From an uncultured Pirellulaceae bacterium (GTDB lineage: Bacteria > Planctomycetota > Planctomycetia > Pirellulales > Pirellulaceae): a stretch of 13,821 bases of DNA. Below are positions 1 through 7,491 of this stretch, piece by piece. The notes under the pieces were generated by a model, which saw nothing but the letters and a program-made list of their open reading frames with translations, was not told where the DNA came from and did no database searches. The DNA lies in assembly GCA_934278005.1 (NCBI GenBank), contig CAKQWG010000082.1, positions 1 to 13,821 on the forward strand, in the 5' to 3' direction. Both the position numbers and the translations under genes were made by a program. The number at the start of each line of letters is the position of its first letter. Positions within the stretch are counted from its first letter, which is position 1.

Positions 1-49
1 CTGCTCCACCTGCTCCACCTGCTACGTCTGCTACCTCTGCTACGTCTGC
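1..49 (-). repeat. 9-bp tandem repeat coding a low-complexity FhcB tail
   Basis: Read on the minus strand from 49, five 9-bp units (GCAGACGTA, GCAGAGGTA, GCAGACGTA, GCAGGTGGA, GCAGGTGGA) and the start of a sixth lie in frame. They encode ADV-AEV-ADV-AGG-AGG-A from residue 399. The array is cut by the window edge, so its full length is unknown. Confidence 0.85.
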
Positions 50-1243
50 TAAGCAGTAGAGCAGCGTGGCCCGATCACCGCGCATCACATGCCCGTCGCA
101 GTCGACCCCCACGCTCGCTACAGCGGTTACCTTTTCCGGGCCGATGTGGTCAGGGAGCAAGCTCTGCTGAGGGACCAAGAACTGGCCAGCCGGCAAACTG
201 GGGAGTGGGTATACACTCGGCAGGCTGCGCACGACCATGATTGCATCAAAGACCGTCGGCCACTGCTCCATCGCCAACTCGGCTAGACCGTGTGGCTGGC
301 TCCAGTGCTGGCCATCAAACTGGGCAGTGCCGCTGCAACCGGTCAACCACAACAGCGTTTCCAAGGCAGTCACGCGTCCAACTTGGGCATCCAAACCAAT
401 CAGCCCGCAGCGGGCGGTCTGCGACAGCAGTCGACTAATACCTAGCAAACGCTGGATACACAGTTCATCAATAGCGTCGCGAAACTCGTCGACGTCCCAC
501 AGCCAGACCGTGTTCTTCGCGCTCCGTAGTCTGTCGAGCAATTGGCGAGTCGATTCGTGCAGCTGGCCTGCGACCGCATCGGCACGGGCGCTGTCGTCCT
601 GCAAGCCGAGCATGATGTGTGTCAGTTGTGCGTACCAATCAGCCCGCGGCCAGACCGCCGTCCAATTCGGCGACAGCGGCCTATGATCGGTACAAGTCGA
701 GGCGTGTGAGGACAAATCGCGCCAGGGCGAAGCGGGCGAGGCTGAGTCGCGCGAAGCGATATGCCACCACTGGGCGCGGTCGCCGATCAATGCTGGGGCA
801 AAGAAACGTGGCGCAAGCAGAGGTGCCTCGGTGTGTAGGCCGCTACCTAGGCTGATGATCAAGTCAGCGTGGCTGGCGACCTCGGCCAGCGAGCTGCCGA
901 GCCACCCCTGGCTGGTCAGAACGCGATGGCTGGCGATCGCGCCTGTGCTTTGGCCGATATGAATTGTGCCTCGCACCGCTTCAGCCAACGCCACGGCACA
1001 GCGCAGTGTGTGCACATCGGCGGAGTCGATCCACATCAATGGTCGTCGCGAGGCGCGGAATTGATCTGCAATGGTGTCGATCCGGGCGCGCAACGGTGTC
1101 GTCGTAGCTGACCGAATATTAGCCGCGGGATTCGCAGCGAGATTCGCAGCGCTGCGCTCGATCCACTGAGTGCGCCTGGGGCAGGTGCTGCTCGCCACGC
1201 GGTCAAGGCTACACAGTAGGCCGCACAGGCAGCAGTGACGCAT
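1..1243 (-). CDS. fhcB: Formyltransferase/hydrolase complex (formylmethanofuran dehydrogenase-type) subunit B, 3' end beyond window
   Basis: An uninterrupted frame of 414 codons runs from ATG 1243 to the left edge. The N-terminus has a CxxCxxxC cluster (C4, C7, C11, with C21 a possible fourth ligand), as in the Fe-S site of the FwdB/FmdB/FhcB family. Residues about 53-150 follow the family pattern: a helix before PLMWIDSADV, a Rossmann-like ALAEAV helix, GTIHIGQSTG, SQGWLGSSLAEV, HADLIISLGS. The family acts in tetrahydromethanopterin-linked C1 transfer, in bacteria as part of the Fhc complex that releases formate from formyl-methanofuran. In the segment where FwdB carries its Mo/W-ligand Cys (around residues 95-110) no cysteine is seen, as expected for a non-redox bacterial FhcB. 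No clear Shine-Dalgarno precedes ATG 1243; the frame stays open upstream to a TGA near 1327 but has no better start. The C-terminus enters a 9-bp-repeat tail. The assignment rests on remembered family patterns, so a diverged relative is possible. Confidence 0.72.
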   Translation of the reverse strand, partial: MRHCCLCGLLCSLDRVASSTCPRRTQWIERSAANLAANPAANIRSATTTPLRARIDTIADQFRASRRPLMWIDSADVHTLRCAVALAEAVRGTIHIGQSTGAIASHRVLTSQGWLGSSLAEVASHADLIISLGSGLHTEAPLLAPRFFAPALIGDRAQWWHIASRDSASPASPWRDLSSHASTCTDHRPLSPNWTAVWPRADWYAQLTHIMLGLQDDSARADAVAGQLHESTRQLLDRLRSAKNTVWLWDVDEFRDAIDELCIQRLLGISRLLSQTARCGLIGLDAQVGRVTALETLLWLTGCSGTAQFDGQHWSQPHGLAELAMEQWPTVFDAIMVVRSLPSVYPLPSLPAGQFLVPQQSLLPDHIGPEKVTAVASVGVDCDGHVMRGDRATLLYCLADVAEVADVAGGAGGA

Positions 1244-1302
1244 TAGAGGACTCGTGTGGTTAAGTGAATGGAACTGCAGTGCGGCATCCAGTGCAAGCCG
1301 TG

Positions 1303-1321
1303 CGGCCGGCGCCTCCGGCCG
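1303..1321 (-). other. GC-rich hairpin between glmU-like gene and fhcB
   Basis: A perfect 7-bp inverted repeat, CGGCCGG / CCGGCCG with a 5-nt loop, lies about 20 bp past the stop of the glmU-like gene. No T-run follows on the minus strand, so it is not a textbook intrinsic terminator. It could attenuate read-through, protect the upstream mRNA end, or be incidental in GC-rich DNA. Confidence 0.45.
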
Positions 1322-1343
1322 TCGTCAGATCGCAATCCAAGCA

Positions 1344-2603
1344 CTATAACGCGAGCGCGTCGCCGAATCGATCGCGTTCGTTTTGAGTCAAGTAGTACAT
1401 GTCGTGCAGCAGTTGCATATCGCACGGGCGCTGAGCAACTTTACGTCGCGCGAACATGCGTTGTTGGGTGGCGATCATCACCTCCGGAGGCAAGGTGGTC
1501 ATCTGTCCAAACAACCTAGCATAGTTTACGAAGCTTGGCACGTTGCTGGTCACAAAACCGTACATCATGCTGCAAACTCCTACCACTTTTCCAGTAAAAA
1601 TCCCAGTGTTGATTGCGGTCTTGCTGTAGTCCCCCATGACGCAGCCTAGAAACTGCATGCCGGTTACCGACTTGCCCGCCGCATATTCCATGTTGACCGC
1701 GCCGTAGGTATTCTTCAAATCGGAGTTGCAGGTACCTGCACCCAGATTGATCCAGCTGCCCAGATAGCTGTGCCCCAAAAAGCCGTGATGCTGTTTATTG
1801 GAGTAGGCTTCGACTACCGAGGCTTCTACTTCACCGCCGATCTTGGTGGTATGTCCCAGCGATACTGCATCCTTGATGGCAGCATGTTCGAGAATACGTG
1901 CTTTAGCACCGATGTAGATTGGTCCGCGCAGCAGCGTGTAATGACCGACGGTGGCATGTTGATCGATAACAATCGGCCCGGCATGGGTTTCGGTCAGTAC
2001 GTACTGGCCCAGCGTGGCGCCTTCGGCCACGAACACGCCGTCTTGCAGTTGGCGATAATTTCCGCCGGCCAAGCGATGCTCCAGATTGTCACCGATAATC
2101 TGCATATTGGCGGCGATGACCTCGTGTGGGTAGGACATCAACTGCAGGGGGTAATCGAGCTTGGGTAGCCCGTGGGCTGTTAGCAGCAGGGCTTCAACGC
2201 CGGTCTCCATAGCACTGCGAATTGCCGGCCACCTCCAGCCCGGACGCAGCACGGCCGCAACTTGGTCACCGGCCCAAACAATTCCCGCGGGCTCACTCGG
2301 ATCGTCTAACATGAGTTGGATCGTTTTTAGATTGGCAGCGCTCGGAGTGATCCGCGCATTGAGCACTAAGCGTGGGCCGCCGTCGGCGGGCAAAGCTGTA
2401 TCTTGAGCCTGCTGTAGATGAGGCCGATCTAGCGCGCACAGGTTGCGAATGTGCGGCCGCAACCAAGCTACGAGCTGAGTGTCGAGCGATTGAAGCAGGC
2501 CGATCAAATCATACGACCCAGCGGTAATGCAGCAGGCTGCGCGGGCCAGTGTGATGGGCGTGAGCTGTGAGACCAGGGCATCTTCGAAAATCAGCAGCGA
2601 CAT
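1344..2603 (-). CDS. GlmU-like sugar nucleotidyltransferase with left-handed beta-helix acyltransferase domain
   Basis: 419 residues. The N-terminus (LIFEDALVSQLTPITLARA) matches the alternative GlmU family (alt_bact_glmU type), whose members start with a short FDD/FED strand followed by LxPLTxxRP. The C-terminal half (about 193-340) is a hexapeptide-repeat left-handed beta helix. It includes SNKQHHGFLGHSYLG (268-282) and NLGAGTCNSDLKNTYG (286-301), a conserved sugar-phosphate N-acetyltransferase-like signature. The likely role is cytoplasmic: acetylating and/or uridylylating glucosamine-1-phosphate or a related sugar to feed LPS or glycan synthesis. The usual RPxxxLRxG segment reads ARAACCITAG here, so the nucleotidyl half may be altered in substrate or weakened. 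It lies 20 bp after an exported protein gene in a Kdo/LPS block, which supports envelope sugar activation. No strong Shine-Dalgarno was seen before ATG 2603. The exact substrate is inference. Confidence 0.8.
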   Translation of the reverse strand: MSLLIFEDALVSQLTPITLARAACCITAGSYDLIGLLQSLDTQLVAWLRPHIRNLCALDRPHLQQAQDTALPADGGPRLVLNARITPSAANLKTIQLMLDDPSEPAGIVWAGDQVAAVLRPGWRWPAIRSAMETGVEALLLTAHGLPKLDYPLQLMSYPHEVIAANMQIIGDNLEHRLAGGNYRQLQDGVFVAEGATLGQYVLTETHAGPIVIDQHATVGHYTLLRGPIYIGAKARILEHAAIKDAVSLGHTTKIGGEVEASVVEAYSNKQHHGFLGHSYLGSWINLGAGTCNSDLKNTYGAVNMEYAAGKSVTGMQFLGCVMGDYSKTAINTGIFTGKVVGVCSMMYGFVTSNVPSFVNYARLFGQMTTLPPEVMIATQQRMFARRKVAQRPCDMQLLHDMYYLTQNERDRFGDALAL

Positions 2604-2623
2604 AGAGGCTAGCTTGTATAGAT

Positions 2624-3484
2624 TTACTTTGTGGCGGCGGCCGGACCGGCCGCATTGGCCGTGGTGACAGACTTGCCCAACGCAGCAAAAAACTCAGCCG
2701 CGGTGACTTGTTGATAACCCGCTAGCATACTGCCAATATCGGCAATCTGCCGTTCATCGTCTTTTGAAAGTCGCCAATTGGTGTGCAGTCGACAGCGAAC
2801 GATATCCTTCTGCTTGCCTCGACCACTGCTGGTGGTACGCGTGATCTCTTCGGGTATAGCATGTTGCTCGGCTACCACGCGGTTGAGGCTTAGCCTCGCG
2901 AAGGGAGGCATTCCGGACCGCCAACCATTGAGCAATTGGAATGCATCCGCAGCTTGGGCATACTGCTGAGCCATAAGTGGTTCGCGAGGCTGTTGCAGCG
3001 TCGTGTGATATTCCAGGACGCTATCTCCAACGCTCACGCCACTGTCGGTCACTGAGATCTTATCGGCTCCCTTAAGGTACTCGGCCAATTCAGAGGTCTC
3101 AGCCGCTTTGCGTGCGGAGTCGATAAAGCGCTGCAGTTCGTTGAGGTCGATGGCAGCTTGGGTCTGCAGTGCCTTATTCAGCAGCACGATCCGCGCGCGA
3201 CCAGGATCTACCACGGTGATCTGATTGGGGTCATCAAATGAAATGTCGTAGGCCACTCCAGCAGAGAACAGAGTTAACGACTGCTGGGCTGGCTCCTTCT
3301 TGGTGCCGAAGAAAATATCCGTTACGACGCGAAAGCCACCTGTCGTACCGGTGGCTAACTGCGGCACAGAAGGGCTTGCGGTTGAATCTTGAGCCATACA
3401 GAGCACAGATAAGTTGAGAGGAAGCGGGAGCAATAGAGCTGGCAAAGCCAAGAGCATTCCCGAAAAGGCGGTTCGACCAAACAT
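2624..3484 (-). CDS. Exported protein of unknown function
   Basis: 286 residues. The first 31 residues form a signal peptide: a basic start, a long Leu-rich core (LLALPALLLPLPLNLSVL), then CMA before QDST. A Cys at the end of the core does not fit a lipobox well (VLC rather than L-A/S-G/A-C), so cleavage by signal peptidase I is more likely. The mature part alternates predicted beta strands (SLTLFSAGVAYDISFDD, ITVVDPGRARIVLLN) with a helical stretch (about 112-145, DLNELQRFIDSARKAAETS) and ends in an Ala/Thr-rich tail. I do not recognise a family. It lies 132 bp after the Lpt-like gene and 20 bp before the glmU-like gene, so it is probably co-expressed with the latter and acts in the periplasm. 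A LolA-like or other envelope-carrier fold is conceivable from the strand pattern, but this is a guess. Confidence 0.75.
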   Translation of the reverse strand: MFGRTAFSGMLLALPALLLPLPLNLSVLCMAQDSTASPSVPQLATGTTGGFRVVTDIFFGTKKEPAQQSLTLFSAGVAYDISFDDPNQITVVDPGRARIVLLNKALQTQAAIDLNELQRFIDSARKAAETSELAEYLKGADKISVTDSGVSVGDSVLEYHTTLQQPREPLMAQQYAQAADAFQLLNGWRSGMPPFARLSLNRVVAEQHAIPEEITRTTSSGRGKQKDIVRCRLHTNWRLSKDDERQIADIGSMLAGYQQVTAAEFFAALGKSVTTANAAGPAAATK

Positions 3485-3579
3485 GGCAGGTGCATTTCGC
3501 TGGGAGTGTGTGAGGTAGGGAAAATCTAACTGCCTTCTTACGAAAAAGCGGTCCGCTAGAGCAAGCCCGATCTAGGTCT

Positions 3580-3593
3580 CAAGCACACGCTTG
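3580..3593 (-). other. Short inverted repeat after the Lpt-like gene
   Basis: CAAGC-ACAC-GCTTG is a perfect 5-bp inverted repeat with a 4-nt loop, 24 bp beyond the Lpt-like stop codon. No T-run follows on the minus strand. It may stabilise the 3' end of the kdsD-kdsC-lpt transcript. Nothing else was clear in the 132-bp gap 3485-3616. Confidence 0.25.
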
Positions 3594-3616
3594 CGGCTAA
3601 ACCACAGCCGCGCGAC

Positions 3617-6600
3617 CTAACGCGGCTGGAAAAAATCGGACACGCTACCTCGTGGATCGCGGATGGGTAGATTGCTGGCCGGAGCCGTGCCGCCGCCGGC
3701 TGCACCGGCGCCGGAATTGGGCAGGTCGACGCGCACGCCATCTTGGCCAACCTTATAGCTCTCCACCGCCAGCGTGCGAGGGTTGATCGCCGCGTACTCG
3801 ACCGAAGCGTTGATGGTTCCCTCAGTGGTCGGATCGTTGGGCGTCTTAATAATCCGGGCTGGACGACGCGGTTCGCCGAACAGGGTCAGCAGCTCCTTGG
3901 CCTGCACGTAGGTCACCTCAGCCCCCTCGCCTTGATAGTTTCCCGACTCGGCCTTACCCGCAAAGTGAACATTACCCTTGGCTTGGAATTCCCATGCCTT
4001 GGTAGCTCGCACCTGGCTAGTGGCTAAGCTGGACGTACTGCTCAGGCCGCTGGTATCGTAGACCTTTAACAGGTCGCAGTCCAAATGAATTTGATTTAGG
4101 GCCAAACGCTGCATCTTGGCTAGATCGATGGCATCCTCCCAACTTGCGAGCGGCCCGGCAGCCAGTTCGACTTTGCCCTGGAAATAGAGCTCGCTACGAT
4201 CGAGAAATCCACGCATGCTTTCGCGGAAGGTCAAGTGAGCCCCCTGAAGATTCTCCGCCGCGCGCTGCGTGGAACTGCTGGCCATGTGGCCAACGCCACC
4301 TTGGGCAATATGCCATGAGCGAATCGAGCCCGGCCCCAAGCCTATGATCTCATGCGAGCGAATGTCAAAGGTCAGCGACGGCAACTGCAATTGTTGGCGG
4401 CTTTTCTTCGTCCCGCGATGGTCGAGCTGCGAAGCCAGAATGTTGACATTTTGACTGACGGTAACCTTCAGTGGCTGAGCTGCAGTCCCCTTGAGGTTAT
4501 CCAGATGGACCGCTTCGCTAAGTTCCAGTTGCAGCACTTCCGATTCGCCCTTGATCCACCAGAACTGATCTGGGCCCATAGCTACAGCACCGTCGAAACG
4601 AATGTCTCCTTCGATGCGCACGACGCGACCGTCAAAGAGCATCCGCCCCTGCCACGTGCAATGAGGCGGTTCAAACCAATCGAGCGAACTTTCCGCTGGA
4701 GATCGAGAGGCCGGTTGTGAGGGGCTCTGAATGGCCGCCAGTGCGCTGGCCGGGATAGTGAACTCCCCGGGCTGATCCATCCAAATCAAGTTGTTGCGTT
4801 GATCGAAGCGAATAAGCGGACCTTCCAAAGAGCCTTCGGCCAGCGTAATGCGAGCCGGTTGCCCGCTGATCTGCATGTCGGCCTGCCCGGCCGCGTTGGT
4901 AGCCATCTGCAGTTCATCCCCCACGACTGTCCACCCCGGCAGCTTGGGTCCACTGGCTTCGCCGGTAACACTCATCGGTCCGCTAACGGTCAGGTTGTCG
5001 ACCCAACTCTCGGTGGGAGTAATGATGACAGTTGAGCTCAACGAGCGGCCGATCACCGACGTTGGCTGCATGTGCTGCGGTGCAGCGCCAGCGGCTAGCG
5101 GCGCATCCGTTGCGGGCGGATTGGTCGCTGCGGCAGCCTGGCTAGCCGCTGGCGGGGCGCCGAGCCATTGGTACATCGGTCGCCCAGCCGAGTCGCTCAT
5201 CGCCAAACTATCCGGGGCTGCCGCATTGGGATCGACCGGTTGCACAAAGTTCATCGCCAAACTCAGCCCCTCTTCGACTTGAGCATTGATTTGCTGCGTA
5301 CTGAGCGTGGTCTTTCCCGTCGCCTGCATGCGTTCAGGTAGGAATTGGGCATTGACCATGGATGCGTTGGGAGCGGCGACGGCAGTGGCGGCAGGCGCGG
5401 CGGCAGGCAGGACGGCTGTGTTATTTTTCCGCAGCCAGACTTCCAACTTATCGGTGGCCATGTAACCGTGCAGCGGACTTTCTACTAGCACGTTACCAAA
5501 CAGACCGACCCATTGTTGTCCGGCTATTTCGGTAGGCCGCATCTCAAGCGCATCTTGCCAGCGCACGAGAGCCTGCCCAGTTCCCGCGGAGCTGGGCAGG
5601 CGCAGTTCGCCCGCGCCGCTAGCGATTAAATAGCCCAAGTGGTCGGGCGACAGCGGCGGCGAGGAGTGGCTGCCATCGGCATCGTAGTCGATGCGTGGCG
5701 CGGAGAACTCATAGCCGCCGTATTTGAGCCAGGCGGTCGACTGAGTGGAGCCGGCGTGAGCCAGCTTGCCATCGAGTTCAATGCGGCTTTCGCGCACGTC
5801 GATGCGCAGACGCTTGGCGCTGGCATACGCATCGATCGTAGGCGCTTTGAACTCTACCTTGCGTTCGCCGACAAAATTCTGCAGCGAATCGACGCCGCGA
5901 GCTTCGATCTGGAGTATCTGAATGCCTCCCAGTTTCCCTTGCGAATCAGCAGCCATGGCCGTGGCCAGAGGTGAGCTTTGTGAGTCCGAGGGCGGTTCGA
6001 TGAGCAGTGTGACTTCCTGGCTGGAGAATTCGTCTGCGACTAGGCCAGTCAACTGATGTGTCAATTGCACGCCGCCCGTAAAGGTAGCTCGCGACTGACT
6101 GAAATCGAATGTAAAGCGACCTCCACAGGAAAGCTTCATTTGCGCTGGTAGGCTCGAGATGGTGGCTTGATCGACGGTGGTTGCCAGCTGGGTGTCTTTC
6201 CAAATACCTCCTGCGGGCAGGGCCGTTTCGATACGATCCAGGTGGTACAGTTCTAGAGTCCGCAGCGGTCCCCAGGGGGACGTATCCGCGGCCGGCGCGT
6301 GGGCACCCAGCAGGTCTCCCTGCAAAGTAAGCTTCATATCGCGGCCAACGATGATTCCCTCGGGCCACTCAATAATCACTTCTTGTTGTGTGAAGACGCG
6401 ACTGCGATCAAGCGATAGATCGCTAGTCCGCAGACTCCATGGGTGCTCGTCGGGCTGGCCCTGTACGCGTCGAGTGACCTCGATCAGGCCGCTGAGCTGT
6501 CCACGTTCCACCGAGGGCGTTGAGACGCTCGGATCGAACTCCTCTTCCAAGTGGATTACTGCACCGCGCTCGGCACTGACTACCAGTACATCCTGGACGG

Positions 6601-6934
6601 CTCCAGTTGAATCGCTGTCGTCGTCACCCTGCGGCAGGATCATCGTCAGCGGTTGCAGACGCAGCGTCTTGGGGCCTTCTTGGACCCAGGACTGTGATAG
6701 GAGCACGATGCCGCGTTTGCTCTGTAGTACTTGAGGATTAGTGGCTTGCCAGGCATCATCGGGAAACAGGCTGGTCCACCACGGATCACCTCCCAGCGCT
6801 CCGGAGAACGGTGGCAGCTCGATCTCCGCACGCTCGGCTGGCTCTATAGCAGGCACGACGATCAACGTGTAGCCGCCCACAGCCATGAGCAGGACAAGCA
6901 GCGTCGAGATGTAGCGTCGGATAAATAAATACAT
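3617..6934 (-). CDS. Large membrane-anchored LptC/LptA (OstA)-like protein
   Basis: 1105 residues, far longer than LptA or LptC (about 180-200). One N-terminal transmembrane segment (about 9-28) follows YLFIRRYIS, as in LptC. The rest is periplasmic and beta-rich. OstA-like modules are visible at several points: TFTGGVQLTHQLTGLVADEF (285-304), FGNVLVESPLHGYMATDKLEVW (479-500, key residues G480, N481, V482, D495 and L497) and the clearest at 980-1030, with FQAKGNVHFAGKAESG, then GEGAEVTYVQAKELLTLFG and PARIIK. This last follows the LptA pattern GNV...G.A...YD...LTL.G..PA. Ala/Pro-rich linkers lie near 507-525, 592-620 and 733-748. The family forms a beta-jellyroll bridge carrying LPS from the inner-membrane LptBFG transporter to the outer membrane. 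Its start lies 9 bp after the kdsC stop, which ties it to LPS. Whether it replaces separate LptC and LptA proteins is inference; lptB/F/G are not in the window. Confidence 0.78.
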   Translation of the reverse strand: MYLFIRRYISTLLVLLMAVGGYTLIVVPAIEPAERAEIELPPFSGALGGDPWWTSLFPDDAWQATNPQVLQSKRGIVLLSQSWVQEGPKTLRLQPLTMILPQGDDDSDSTGAVQDVLVVSAERGAVIHLEEEFDPSVSTPSVERGQLSGLIEVTRRVQGQPDEHPWSLRTSDLSLDRSRVFTQQEVIIEWPEGIIVGRDMKLTLQGDLLGAHAPAADTSPWGPLRTLELYHLDRIETALPAGGIWKDTQLATTVDQATISSLPAQMKLSCGGRFTFDFSQSRATFTGGVQLTHQLTGLVADEFSSQEVTLLIEPPSDSQSSPLATAMAADSQGKLGGIQILQIEARGVDSLQNFVGERKVEFKAPTIDAYASAKRLRIDVRESRIELDGKLAHAGSTQSTAWLKYGGYEFSAPRIDYDADGSHSSPPLSPDHLGYLIASGAGELRLPSSAGTGQALVRWQDALEMRPTEIAGQQWVGLFGNVLVESPLHGYMATDKLEVWLRKNNTAVLPAAAPAATAVAAPNASMVNAQFLPERMQATGKTTLSTQQINAQVEEGLSLAMNFVQPVDPNAAAPDSLAMSDSAGRPMYQWLGAPPAASQAAAATNPPATDAPLAAGAAPQHMQPTSVIGRSLSSTVIITPTESWVDNLTVSGPMSVTGEASGPKLPGWTVVGDELQMATNAAGQADMQISGQPARITLAEGSLEGPLIRFDQRNNLIWMDQPGEFTIPASALAAIQSPSQPASRSPAESSLDWFEPPHCTWQGRMLFDGRVVRIEGDIRFDGAVAMGPDQFWWIKGESEVLQLELSEAVHLDNLKGTAAQPLKVTVSQNVNILASQLDHRGTKKSRQQLQLPSLTFDIRSHEIIGLGPGSIRSWHIAQGGVGHMASSSTQRAAENLQGAHLTFRESMRGFLDRSELYFQGKVELAAGPLASWEDAIDLAKMQRLALNQIHLDCDLLKVYDTSGLSSTSSLATSQVRATKAWEFQAKGNVHFAGKAESGNYQGEGAEVTYVQAKELLTLFGEPRRPARIIKTPNDPTTEGTINASVEYAAINPRTLAVESYKVGQDGVRVDLPNSGAGAAGGGTAPASNLPIRDPRGSVSDFFQPR

Positions 6935-6943
6935 TGCCAGCGG

Positions 6944-7474
6944 CTATCCTACCGCATGCGCGGGTATGCAGGCATCCCAACTACCAGTGGCTCTGAGCAG
7001 ACGTTCAATCGCCTCGCGCACCGCGCCCCGGCCACCAGGCAGGTGAGTCGTCCATTTGGCCACCTCGCGCACTTCGCCGGCGGCGTCCGCCACCGCGATC
7101 GGCAGCCCCACTTCGCGCATGACCGGAATGTCGGGTAGATCGTCGCCAATGTAAGCCACCTGCGAAGCCTCTAGTCCAAGCTGTGCAATAATTTGTCGCG
7201 CTACAGGGAGCTTGTCTGTAGCGCCCTGGCGGACGATTTCGATGTTCAGCTCCGCCGCGCGCAGTTTTACTACCTGGGAATTGCGCGAGGTAATAATGCC
7301 AAAATGAAAGCCGCAGCGCTGCCACAGCTTGATGGCCAAGCCATCGCGTACATAGAAAGTCTTACTCTCGACTCCCGCATTATCGATAGTGATCGATCCG
7401 TCGGTCAGCACGCCGTCGACGTCCGACAGAATCAGACGAATGGGTTTGGCAATCTCTAGATCTTTATTTGCCAC
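6944..7474 (-). CDS. kdsC: 3-deoxy-D-manno-octulosonate 8-phosphate phosphatase (HAD family)
   Basis: Hydrolyses Kdo-8-phosphate to Kdo in the cytoplasm. I place the start at GTG 7474, preceded by AGGAA 7-8 bp upstream and 17 bp after the kdsD stop. This gives 176 residues, normal for KdsC, whereas the longest open frame (from 7624) would overlap kdsD by 133 bp. Motifs are complete: LILSDVDGVLTDG (14-26, nucleophile D18 and acid D20), ITSRNS (61-66), K88 in GATDKLP, and GDDLPDIPVM (110-119) with the metal-binding acids. The C-terminal GGRGAVRE (147-154) is typical of KdsC. There is no cap domain, consistent with the tetrameric C0 subfamily. The gene sits between kdsD and the Lpt-like gene, which argues for KdsC over other small HAD phosphatases. 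Confidence 0.92.
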   Translation of the reverse strand: MANKDLEIAKPIRLILSDVDGVLTDGSITIDNAGVESKTFYVRDGLAIKLWQRCGFHFGIITSRNSQVVKLRAAELNIEIVRQGATDKLPVARQIIAQLGLEASQVAYIGDDLPDIPVMREVGLPIAVADAAGEVREVAKWTTHLPGGRGAVREAIERLLRATGSWDACIPAHAVG

Positions 7475-7491
7475 CTGATGTTCCTGACTTT

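Noticed and set aside
237..686. 149-codon plus-strand frame
   Set aside because: It lies antisense within the fhcB reading frame, has a Ser/Arg-rich shadow composition and no family pattern.
3543..3557. AGCG-GTC-CGCT beside five A (T-run on the minus strand) as an intrinsic terminator
   Set aside because: The stem is only four base pairs with a three-base loop, too weak to call.
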